Positions 1-5,252 of a stretch of DNA of 7,278 nt are shown here, in pieces. Positions within the stretch are counted from its first letter, which is position 1. Each line of letters begins with the position of its first letter. The notes beneath the pieces are model-generated. The model had not been told where the DNA came from. It saw only the letters and a program-made list of their open reading frames with translations, and did no database searches. A program made the position numbers and the translations under genes. Source of the stretch: Verrucomicrobiota bacterium. GTDB taxonomy: Bacteria; Verrucomicrobiota; Verrucomicrobiia; Verrucomicrobiales; DEV007. Location of the stretch: the NCBI GenBank assembly GCA_027618625.1, contig JAQCER010000151.1:1-7278 (forward strand). Reading direction: 5' to 3'.

Positions 1-69
1 TCTTAACGCTCGCATCACCTGCTTCTCGTATCCCGAGTAGGCGTGCACTACATACCAGCGTTTACTCAA
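1..69 (-). CDS. nusG: Transcription termination/antitermination factor NusG, N-terminal fragment
   Basis: NusG binds the RNA polymerase clamp through its N-terminal domain, suppresses pausing, and links polymerase to ribosomal protein S10 or to Rho. Only the first 23 codons lie in the window; the gene runs off the left edge. They read MSKRWYVVHAYSGYEKQ followed by VMRALR, the family's hallmark N-terminus (RWYVVHAYSGYE, first beta strand of the NGN domain). The start is a TTG codon at 69-67. An in-frame TAG lies two codons upstream at 75-73 and the codon between is AAG, so TTG is the only start that keeps the conserved N-terminus. A GGAG at 79-76 sits 6 nt before it and overlaps the end of secE. 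The secE stop is 10 bp upstream, so the two genes are surely cotranscribed and probably translationally coupled. Identity is nearly certain; the fragment is too short to assess anything else. Confidence 0.95.
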   Translation of the reverse strand, partial: MSKRWYVVHAYSGYEKQVMRALR

Positions 70-82
70 CTTCTACTCCCTA
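70..82 (-). promoter_or_regulatory. Ribosome binding site of nusG deciding a TTG start
   Basis: The minus strand reads TAGGGAGTAGAAG directly before TTG. The first three bases are the secE stop codon, GGAG (79-76) is the Shine-Dalgarno core, and the spacer is 6 nt. A strong site at ideal spacing supports use of the rare TTG codon and suggests reinitiation by ribosomes finishing secE. Confidence 0.8.
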
Positions 83-448
83 ACCAATTACGCCCCGGAC
101 GCCCCAACTCAAACCTGAGTCCAGTCCCCAGAGAATCAACGCCACAACTATAACAACACCCACGACGACTAACGTGGTCTGTGTTGTTTCCTGCGTCGTT
201 GGCCAAACAACTTTTCTGACTTCTACTCGCGCTTCCTTGGCGAGATCCCAAGCCCAGGCACCCTTCTCGGTCTGCAACGCAACACTTACTGCAACCGCAA
301 CGATCAGAACACCGGCGAGTGCGCGAAACAAGGGTTCAATCGCAGCATAGTAGGAGTTGGCATAAATGCCCCCCGCTACTATTACCAGAACCACCAACCA
401 TTTCAGGCTGTCCAGTTGATACTCACCTGCTTCCGCTTTGCTACTCAT
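80..448 (-). CDS. secE: Preprotein translocase subunit SecE
   Basis: SecE is the small essential subunit that clamps the two halves of SecY in the inner-membrane protein channel. The 122-residue product is close to the 127 residues of the E. coli protein and has the same three-segment plan: hydrophobic stretches at about 17-35, 43-58 and 92-109. Between the last two is the conserved amphipathic helix with VRKVVWPTTQET at 77-88 (E. coli VRKVIWPTRQET). Threonine replaces the usual arginine in WPTRQE. The C-terminus ILWGLDSGLSW is also family-like. The start is ATG at 448-446, with a TAG stop immediately before it in frame, so no longer form is possible. The upstream bases (AAAGATTTGTAG) hold no convincing Shine-Dalgarno site. 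The gene follows tRNA-Trp by 61 bp and precedes nusG by 10 bp, the usual trnW-secE-nusG linkage. Confidence 0.97.
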   Translation of the reverse strand: MSSKAEAGEYQLDSLKWLVVLVIVAGGIYANSYYAAIEPLFRALAGVLIVAVAVSVALQTEKGAWAWDLAKEARVEVRKVVWPTTQETTQTTLVVVGVVIVVALILWGLDSGLSWGVRGVIG

Positions 449-500
449 CTACAAATCTTTTAATCAAACATTTCTCGAATTCCTGCCCCCTTGCGGGAAC

Positions 501-509
<9 letters not shown>
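449..509 (-). other. tRNA-Trp to secE spacer (secE leader)
   Basis: This 61-bp spacer has no recognisable promoter. It holds a short imperfect inverted repeat (TTCCTGC at 480-486 and GCGGGAA at 493-499, with a single C-A mismatch in the minus-strand RNA) and an AT-rich stretch before the secE ATG with no clear Shine-Dalgarno sequence. Its first bases after the tRNA pair with the region before the tRNA (see the flanking inverted repeat). secE is probably expressed from transcripts that read through the tRNA gene and are cut at its ends. Confidence 0.5.
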
Positions 510-594
<85 letters not shown>

Positions 595-610
595 TTTATG
601 TTTCGGTCGG

Positions 611-641
611 GATATCTGAATAGCTGCGCTATTCAGATATC
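611..641 (-). other. 14-bp perfect hairpin overlapping the tuf stop codon
   Basis: GATATCTGAATAGC (minus 641-628) and its exact complement (624-611) flank a 3-nt loop. The 5' arm is made of the last three tuf codons (Ile-Ser-Glu) and the TAG stop. No T-run follows in the direction of transcription (next bases CCGACCGAAACA), so it is not a canonical intrinsic terminator. It more likely marks an RNA 3' end or a processing site between tuf mRNA and the tRNA-Trp precursor. Confidence 0.7.
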
Positions 642-1819
642 TTCGTTACCACACCTGCTCCAACGGTTCGTCCACCCTCGCGGATAGCAAAACGCTGGCC
701 TTCTTCCATCGCAATCGGGGCAATCAGATTAACTACCATCGTCACGTTATCCCCAGGCATCACCATCTCGGTACCTTCCGGTAACTCACAAGAACCCGTC
801 ACATCCGTCGTCTCAAAGAAAAACTGCGGCTTGTAGCCTTTGAAGAATGGCGTATGACGACCACCTTCATCTTTCGACAACACGTAAACCTCACCTTCGA
901 ACTTCGTGTGCGGGGTGATGGAACCCGGCGCCGCCAGTACCTGGCCACGCTCTACTTCTTCCCGCTTCGTACCACGAAGAAGAACACCAACGTTCTCCCC
1001 TGCACGACCTTCGTCAAGCAGCTTGCGGAACATCTCTACACCCGTACACGTCGTCTTCTGCGTCGCCTGGATGCCAACGATCTCAAGTTCCGCGCCAACC
1101 TTCACAATGCCGCGACCAATTCGGCCCGTGACAACCGTGCCACGACCTGAGATAGAAAATACGTCTTCAATCGGCATCAAAAATGGTCGGTCTATGTCTC
1201 TCGTAGGCTCTGGGATGTAGGAATCCAGCGTTTCTACCAGCTTAATAATCGCCGGTGCGCCAATCTCTGATTCATCACCTTCCAGCGCTTTCAGTGCACT
1301 ACCGATAATGATCGGTGTGTCGTCGCCCGGAAAATCGTACTGGTCAAGTAACTCTCGTACTTCCATTTCAACCAGCTCTACCAGCTCTTCATCATCAACC
1401 ATGTCCGCTTTATTCAGGAACACAATGATGTAAGGAACACCGACCTGCTTCGACAGCAAAATGTGCTCTCGTGTCTGGGGCATCGGACCATCCGCTGCTG
1501 AACACACCAGAATCGCTCCGTCCATCTGCGCCGCACCCGTGATCATGTTCTTCACATAGTCAGCGTGGCCAGGACAGTCTACGTGTGCGTAGTGTCGATT
1601 CGGTGAATCATACTCAACGTGCGACGTCGAAATCGTGATACCACGCTCTCTTTCTTCCGGCGCATTATCAATTGCATCGAACGCCGAAAATGTACCGCCC
1701 CATTTTTCTGCACAGACCTTGGTAATCGCCGCCGTCAGCGTCGTCTTACCATGGTCAACGTGACCAATGGTTCCTACATTTACGTGCGGCTTTGTCCGCT
1801 CAAATTTTTCCTTAGACAT
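629..1819 (-). CDS. tuf: Translation elongation factor Tu (EF-Tu)
   Basis: EF-Tu delivers aminoacyl-tRNA to the ribosomal A site as a GTP complex. The 396-residue product has the normal length. Domain I carries the P-loop GHVDHGKT (19-26), the switch I motif RGITI (59-63), DCPGH (81-85) with catalytic His85, and NKAD (136-139; E. coli NKCD). Domains II and III follow and end in [12 protein letters not shown]. The frame is open 18 codons further upstream, but the conserved N-terminus [20 protein letters not shown] starts at the ATG at 1819-1817, which has GAGG at 1828-1825. Odd residues: Glu336 stands where E. coli has Arg333 (FFETTDVTG against YFRTTDVTG), and Gly235 replaces Glu in GRVERG. 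The upstream neighbour is fusA (158-bp spacer) and the downstream neighbour is tRNA-Trp. That joins the usual left context of tufA to the usual right context of tufB. Family assignment is certain. Confidence 0.99.
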   Translation of the reverse strand: MSKEKFERTKPHVNVGTIGHVDHGKTTLTAAITKVCAEKWGGTFSAFDAIDNAPEERERGITISTSHVEYDSPNRHYAHVDCPGHADYVKNMITGAAQMDGAILVCSAADGPMPQTREHILLSKQVGVPYIIVFLNKADMVDDEELVELVEMEVRELLDQYDFPGDDTPIIIGSALKALEGDESEIGAPAIIKLVETLDSYIPEPTRDIDRPFLMPIEDVFSISGRGTVVTGRIGRGIVKVGAELEIVGIQATQKTTCTGVEMFRKLLDEGRAGENVGVLLRGTKREEVERGQVLAAPGSITPHTKFEGEVYVLSKDEGGRHTPFFKGYKPQFFFETTDVTGSCELPEGTEMVMPGDNVTMVVNLIAPIAMEEGQRFAIREGGRTVGAGVVTKISE

Positions 1820-1977
1820 TTTTACCTCGATCTCACTTGGGAAAGCGGCCTGCGCGAATGTCGCCGTGACCACGGAAATTAAACATGAAGTTAGCGCTGA
1901 CTAACCTCATCTACCTTTAAAATTATGGCTGGCACTTCACCAGCCATAACACTTGGTTTCTCTTTTTTCACCGCCAG
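1820..1977 (-). other. fusA-tuf spacer (tuf leader)
   Basis: This 158-bp spacer holds a terminator-like hairpin at 1949-1923 and a Shine-Dalgarno GAGG at 1828-1825. A possible -10 (TTTAAT on the minus strand, about 60 nt before the ATG) has no acceptable -35 at normal spacing, so no promoter is called. The small inverted repeat GTTAG/CTAAC near 1890-1905 is too short to interpret. The open frame extending into the spacer shows no EF-Tu homology. Confidence 0.5.
1919..1949 (-). terminator. Possible intrinsic terminator or attenuator between fusA and tuf
   Basis: On the minus strand TTATGGCTGG (1949-1940) pairs perfectly with CCAGCCATAA (1932-1923) around a 7-nt loop, and TTTT (1922-1919) follows at once. 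The stem is 10 bp with a GC-rich upper half and an A/T base, and the T-run is short, so termination is likely partial. It lies 28 nt after the fusA stop codon and would lower read-through from fusA into tuf. Confidence 0.5.
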
Positions 1978-4071
1978 TTAGCCAGTTCGGCTGATCACCG
2001 CTTCGGCGATACTGTCGGGAACTTCACTGTACTTTGAAAACTCCATGGAAAAATTGGCTCTACCCTGCGTTGCAGACCTCATATCTGTCGCATAACCAAA
2101 CATTTCCGCGAGTGGGACTTCAGCCCTCACTGCCTTACCGGCGGGCACATCTTCCATGCCCTGCACAATGCCTCGGCGACGGTTCAGATCACCAACAACA
2201 TCACCGTAATATTCTTCCGGTGTGACCACTTCAACATTCATTATCGGCTCAAGCAGAACAGGCCTCGCATCCAGTGCACCAGCTCGCATGGCCATCGAAC
2301 CTGCTACCTTGAAAGCAACTTCACTGGAATCAACATCGTGGTAAGAACCGTCATACAACGTCGCCTTCACACCCTGAAGAGGGTAGCCGGCCAATACGCC
2401 ATTCGATAATTGATCCTGGATTCCTTTTTCTACCGCGCTGATGTATTCCCGGGGTACGGCACCGCCAACAATCTCGTCAACAAACTCATAACCATCACCT
2501 TCGAGAGGCTCGATTCTAATCCACACATGACCGTACTGTCCCCGACCACCCGTTTGCCGAACAAACTTGCCTTCTGAATTTACGGTTTCGCGAATCGTTT
2601 CACGATAGGCAACTTGCGGTTTCCCGATGTTTGCCTCAACACCGAACTCACGCTTCATTCGATCGACAATAATATCCAGGTGCAGTTCACCCATGCCGCC
2701 AATAATGGTCTGGCCACTTTCCGGGTCAGTGTGAACCCTGAACGATGGGTCTTCGGCCGCGAGCTTACCTAGTGCGATGCCCATCTTTTCCTGGTCAGCT
2801 TGTGTTCTGGGCTCTACCGCTACATGAATCACGGGCTCTGGAAACTCCATTCGTTCCAGCGTAATGACTTTACCTTCATCACAAAGTGTATCGCCCGTGG
2901 TCGCCAGCTTAAGACCGATAGCCGCAGCGATGTCTCCAGCCCGGACTTCTTTAATCTCCTTTCTGTCATTTGCATGCATCTGGACCATTCGCCCAATACG
3001 TTCCTTTTTACCCTTGATCGGGTTCCACACGGAATCCCCTGATGCCAGAACACCTGAATAGACCCGGAAAAAGGTCAGCGCGCCAACGAAAGGATCTGTG
3101 GCAATCTTGAAGGCCAGAGCTGAAAACGGCTCTTCATCATTCGCATGTCTTTCTGCTACTTCTTCGGTATCCCCGACAAAGCCTGTGATGGCCTTCACTT
3201 CATCCGGTGCTGGTAAATATTCAATGACGGCGTCCAACATTGTCTGGACACCCTTGTTCTTAAAGGCTGAACCACAAAGTGCGGGAACAATCTCGTTAGC
3301 AATGGTACGTTGCCGGATACCCTGCTTGATTTCCTCACTGGTGAATTCACCACCTTCAAGGTATTTTTCCGTCAGCTCGTCACTGGCTTCAGCAGCAGCT
3401 TCGATAAGTTTTTCACGATACTCTTCGGCCTGTGCGACCAGGTCTTCCGGAATATCCGCCTCTTCGAATGTCAGCCCCAGATCAGCTTCATTCCAGTAGA
3501 TGGCTTTCATTTTAACGAGATCGATGACCCCTTTGAAATGCTCTTCGGCCCCGATGGCAAGCTGCAGACACACCGGCGTCGAGCCCAGTCGCTGCTCAAT
3601 CTGGCCTACGACTCGCAGGAAGTCTGCCCCTGCACGGTCCATTTTGTTGACGAATACCAGCCTCGGTACTTCATACTTGTTGGCCTGACGCCAGACTGTT
3701 TCCGATTGTGGCTCTACCCCGGAGGTGGCACAAAACACAACAACTGAACCATCAAGCACCCGCAGTGAACGCTCCACTTCGATCGTGAAGTCAACGTGAC
3801 CGGGCGTATCGATGATGTTAATTCTGTGCTGATCGAACTGGCCTTGCGTACCCTGCCAGAATGTCGTGATTGCGGCGGACGTGATCGTAATGCCACGCTC
3901 CTGCTCCTGCTCCATCCAGTCCATGGTTGCTGCACCGTCGTGGACTTCCCCTATCTTGTGGGAAAGTCCGGTGTAGAACAGGACGCGTTCCGTTGTCGTT
4001 GTTTTACCAGCGTCGACGTGAGCGACAATACCGATATTTCGATATCGCTTGATGGGTGTTTCTCTAGGCAC
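1978..4071 (-). CDS. fusA: Translation elongation factor G (EF-G)
   Basis: EF-G is the GTPase that moves tRNAs and mRNA through the ribosome after peptide transfer and, with RRF, splits ribosomes for recycling. The 697-residue product is about the length of E. coli EF-G (704). The G domain shows AHVDAGKT (17-24), the switch region [11 protein letters not shown] (57-67), DTPGH (88-92) with His92, and NKMD (142-145). Domains II-V follow, with the domain IV landmarks [11 protein letters not shown] and [11 protein letters not shown], and a domain V ending in FSKYSEVP near the C-terminus. The start is GTG at 4071-4069, read as [15 protein letters not shown], with GGAG at 4080-4077 and 5 nt spacing. 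The frame is open back to the rpsG stop but holds no other start codon there. It lies 24 bp after rpsG, in the same frame, as the third gene of the str operon. No disruption seen. Confidence 0.99.
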   Translation of the reverse strand: MPRETPIKRYRNIGIVAHVDAGKTTTTERVLFYTGLSHKIGEVHDGAATMDWMEQEQERGITITSAAITTFWQGTQGQFDQHRINIIDTPGHVDFTIEVERSLRVLDGSVVVFCATSGVEPQSETVWRQANKYEVPRLVFVNKMDRAGADFLRVVGQIEQRLGSTPVCLQLAIGAEEHFKGVIDLVKMKAIYWNEADLGLTFEEADIPEDLVAQAEEYREKLIEAAAEASDELTEKYLEGGEFTSEEIKQGIRQRTIANEIVPALCGSAFKNKGVQTMLDAVIEYLPAPDEVKAITGFVGDTEEVAERHANDEEPFSALAFKIATDPFVGALTFFRVYSGVLASGDSVWNPIKGKKERIGRMVQMHANDRKEIKEVRAGDIAAAIGLKLATTGDTLCDEGKVITLERMEFPEPVIHVAVEPRTQADQEKMGIALGKLAAEDPSFRVHTDPESGQTIIGGMGELHLDIIVDRMKREFGVEANIGKPQVAYRETIRETVNSEGKFVRQTGGRGQYGHVWIRIEPLEGDGYEFVDEIVGGAVPREYISAVEKGIQDQLSNGVLAGYPLQGVKATLYDGSYHDVDSSEVAFKVAGSMAMRAGALDARPVLLEPIMNVEVVTPEEYYGDVVGDLNRRRGIVQGMEDVPAGKAVRAEVPLAEMFGYATDMRSATQGRANFSMEFSKYSEVPDSIAEAVISRTG

Positions 4072-4080
4072 GGTAACTCC
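4072..4080 (-). promoter_or_regulatory. Ribosome binding site deciding the fusA GTG start
   Basis: GGAG at 4080-4077 stands 5 nt before the GTG in the 24-bp rpsG-fusA gap. No ATG or TTG codon lies in frame between the rpsG stop and this GTG, so the start is well supported. Confidence 0.75.
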
Positions 4081-4095
4081 GCTAAGAGGTAGTCG

Positions 4096-4566
4096 CTAGA
4101 ATCGATAGTGAGCGAAAGCCCTGTTCGCTTCTGCCATTCTGTGCGTATCTTCACGCTTTCGAACAGCGGAGCCACGGCCTTCAGCCGCTTCCATCAACTC
4201 ACCGGCCAGTCGCTGAGACATGGATTTTTCACCACGCTTTCGTGCTGAATCAACAAGCCATCTCATGGCAAGGGCATTACGACGGGAAGGTCTGACTTCA
4301 ACGGGAACCTGGTAGGTTGCACCACCAACTCGTCGAGATTTCACCTCAACAGAAGGCGCAATCGCTTCCAGCGCGGCGTCAAAAACCTCAATGGGGTCTG
4401 CGGCTCCACGTTCTTTGACGCGCTCCAGCGCACCATAGACAATCTTTTCTGCAACAGCTTTCTTGCCACTAACCATTACGTGGTTCATGAATTTGGCAAG
4501 CGTGACGTTTCCGTACTTTGGATCAGGGAGGATATCCCTTTTCGGTGGAATTCTTCTTCTAGGCAT
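4096..4566 (-). CDS. rpsG: 30S ribosomal protein S7
   Basis: S7 is a primary binder of the 3' major domain of 16S rRNA. It nucleates the 30S head and lies at the E site, and in E. coli it also represses its own operon. The 156-residue product matches the usual length (156 in E. coli B, longer in K-12). It starts [19 protein letters not shown], has the [14 protein letters not shown] helix at 23-36, the RNA-binding beta-hairpin [15 protein letters not shown] at 77-91, and [11 protein letters not shown] plus the C-terminal [15 protein letters not shown]. The start is ATG at 4566-4564 with GAGG at 4578-4575 (8 nt spacing). It follows rpsL after an unusually long 194-bp structured spacer and precedes fusA by 24 bp. 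No anomaly in the protein. Confidence 0.99.
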   Translation of the reverse strand: MPRRRIPPKRDILPDPKYGNVTLAKFMNHVMVSGKKAVAEKIVYGALERVKERGAADPIEVFDAALEAIAPSVEVKSRRVGGATYQVPVEVRPSRRNALAMRWLVDSARKRGEKSMSQRLAGELMEAAEGRGSAVRKREDTHRMAEANRAFAHYRF

Positions 4567-4760
4567 GGTTACTTCCTCTTCAGGTTAATCGGGCATAACG
4601 CCCGGCCTTACTCTTAGAAATTCTTAGATCCCGAGCGTTAGCCGAGGGATCTCGGTTTAGACACTGGTGTTTGGCCAGTGCCGTGGTATCAGGTCCCTCT
4701 GCTTCGGTCGGGATCCAAGAAACTTTACGAAATTTCCTGAAAGGAAATTTCAAGAAGTTT
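4567..4760 (-). promoter_or_regulatory. rpsL-rpsG intercistronic region, candidate S7 autoregulatory leader
   Basis: In E. coli S7 binds the roughly 100-nt rpsL-rpsG intercistronic RNA and represses rpsG and fusA. Here the spacer is 194 nt and rich in inverted repeats: the long hairpin at its start (4762-4718), CACTGG/CCAGTG (4662-4667 with 4675-4680), AGATCCC/GGGATCT (4626-4632 with 4646-4652) and CGGGC/GCCCG (4590-4594 with 4600-4604). The repeats are read directly; S7 binding is inferred from gene position. No convincing promoter was found in it. Confidence 0.45.
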
Positions 4761-4762
4761 CT
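4718..4762 (-). repeat. Long two-part hairpin at the rpsL stop codon
   Basis: The inner stem is perfect over 10 bp (GAAATTTCCT at 4729-4738 with AGGAAATTTC at 4742-4751, 3-nt loop). After a 3-by-3 internal loop the outer stem is perfect over 8 bp (AGAAACTT at 4718-4725 with AAGTTTCT at 4755-4762). The outer stem takes in two bases of the rpsL TAG. It is AT-rich with no T-run after it on the minus strand, so it is unlike a normal intrinsic terminator. Confidence 0.7.
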
Positions 4763-5135
4763 AGGACTTTGGCTTCTTGGTTCCGTACTTGGACCGACCT
4801 TGCATTCGGTTGCCAACGCCAGTGGTATCCAGCGTTCCACGAACCGTGTGGTATCGAACACCCGGCAAGTCTTTAACCCGACCACCCCTGATGAGAACAA
4901 CCGAGTGTTCCTGCAGGTTATGGCCTTCACCACCAATGTATGAGGTGACCTCAAATCCATTGGTCAATCTGACACGACAGACTTTACGTAGCGCCGAGTT
5001 CGGTTTTTTCGGTGTAGTCGTATAGACACGTGTGCAAACGCCTCTTTTTTGGGGGCTGGCTTGCAACGCAGGCACGTCGCTCTTGGCGATCTTACGTTTT
5101 CTTGGCTTTCGAACCAATTGGTTGATTCTGGCCAT
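4761..5135 (-). CDS. rpsL: 30S ribosomal protein S12
   Basis: S12 lies at the decoding centre of the 30S subunit and controls tRNA selection; it is the target of streptomycin-resistance mutations. The 124-residue product equals the E. coli length. The start [15 protein letters not shown] at 5135 is chosen over an upstream in-frame start because the conserved N-terminus begins there. Conserved features: [18 protein letters not shown] (34-51) with Lys43, and [18 protein letters not shown] with Lys88, Asp89 (the methylthio-aspartate site) and Pro91. Lys43 and Lys88 are wild type, so no streptomycin resistance is predicted from this gene. AGGAG at 5151-5147 is 11 nt before the ATG, a rather long spacing. 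It is first in the str operon, 117 bp after rpoC, with its own predicted promoter. Confidence 0.99.
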   Translation of the reverse strand: MARINQLVRKPRKRKIAKSDVPALQASPQKRGVCTRVYTTTPKKPNSALRKVCRVRLTNGFEVTSYIGGEGHNLQEHSVVLIRGGRVKDLPGVRYHTVRGTLDTTGVGNRMQGRSKYGTKKPKS

Positions 5136-5197
5136 AACTCTGTATTCTCCTGTATTTTTTCGACAACCAACCATTGGGCTGGTTCCGCGAGGGGCGC

Positions 5198-5226
5198 ATT
5201 CTAGGGGTAACCGGTGTCGGAGTAAA
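5198..5226 (-). promoter_or_regulatory. Predicted sigma70 promoter of the str operon (rpsL-rpsG-fusA)
   Basis: On the minus strand TTTACT (5226-5221) and TAGAAT (5203-5198) are 17 nt apart, 4/6 and 5/6 matches to the consensus. Transcription would start near 5191, giving a leader of about 55 nt before rpsL. The bases after the -10 are GCGCCCC, a GC-rich discriminator of the kind found at stringently controlled ribosomal promoters. The -35 lies in the 3' arm and loop of the rpoC-end hairpin. Predicted from sequence only. Confidence 0.5.
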
Positions 5227-5243
5227 GTGTTACTCCGACACCG
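5212..5243 (-). other. 14-bp perfect hairpin after rpoC
   Basis: CGGTGTCGGAGTAA (5212-5225) is matched exactly by TTACTCCGACACCG (5230-5243) with a 4-nt loop, starting 9 nt after the rpoC stop codon. The minus strand continues GTTACCCC with no T-run, so a Rho-independent terminator is not supported. It could define the rpoC mRNA 3' end or be a processing site between the rpoBC and str transcripts. Confidence 0.7.
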
Positions 5244-5252
5244 AACCTGGCT

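Noticed and set aside
1820..1873. An 18-codon upstream extension of the tuf reading frame
   Set aside because: The extra residues match nothing in EF-Tu, the conserved N-terminus begins at 1819, and that ATG has its own Shine-Dalgarno site.
1862..1905. A possible tuf promoter with -10 TTTAAT
   Set aside because: No acceptable -35 box at 15-19 nt spacing and no proper extended -10, so it is left uncalled.
3310..3747. A 145-residue plus-strand frame opposite fusA
   Set aside because: It is antisense to intact fusA with no independent evidence of coding.
4612..4628. Short direct repeat TCTTAGA, two copies 10 nt apart
   Set aside because: Too short and only two copies; not distinguishable from chance in this AT-rich stretch and not a CRISPR or operator signature.
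4580..4960. A 126-residue minus-strand frame covering the end of rpsL and the rpsL-rpsG spacer
   Set aside because: It starts inside rpsL out of frame, has no recognisable family, and its spacer part coincides with inverted repeats that explain the sequence better as RNA structure.
5136..5174. A 13-codon upstream extension of rpsL
   Set aside because: S12 is 124 residues in relatives and its conserved start is at 5135; the extension runs through the ribosome binding site.
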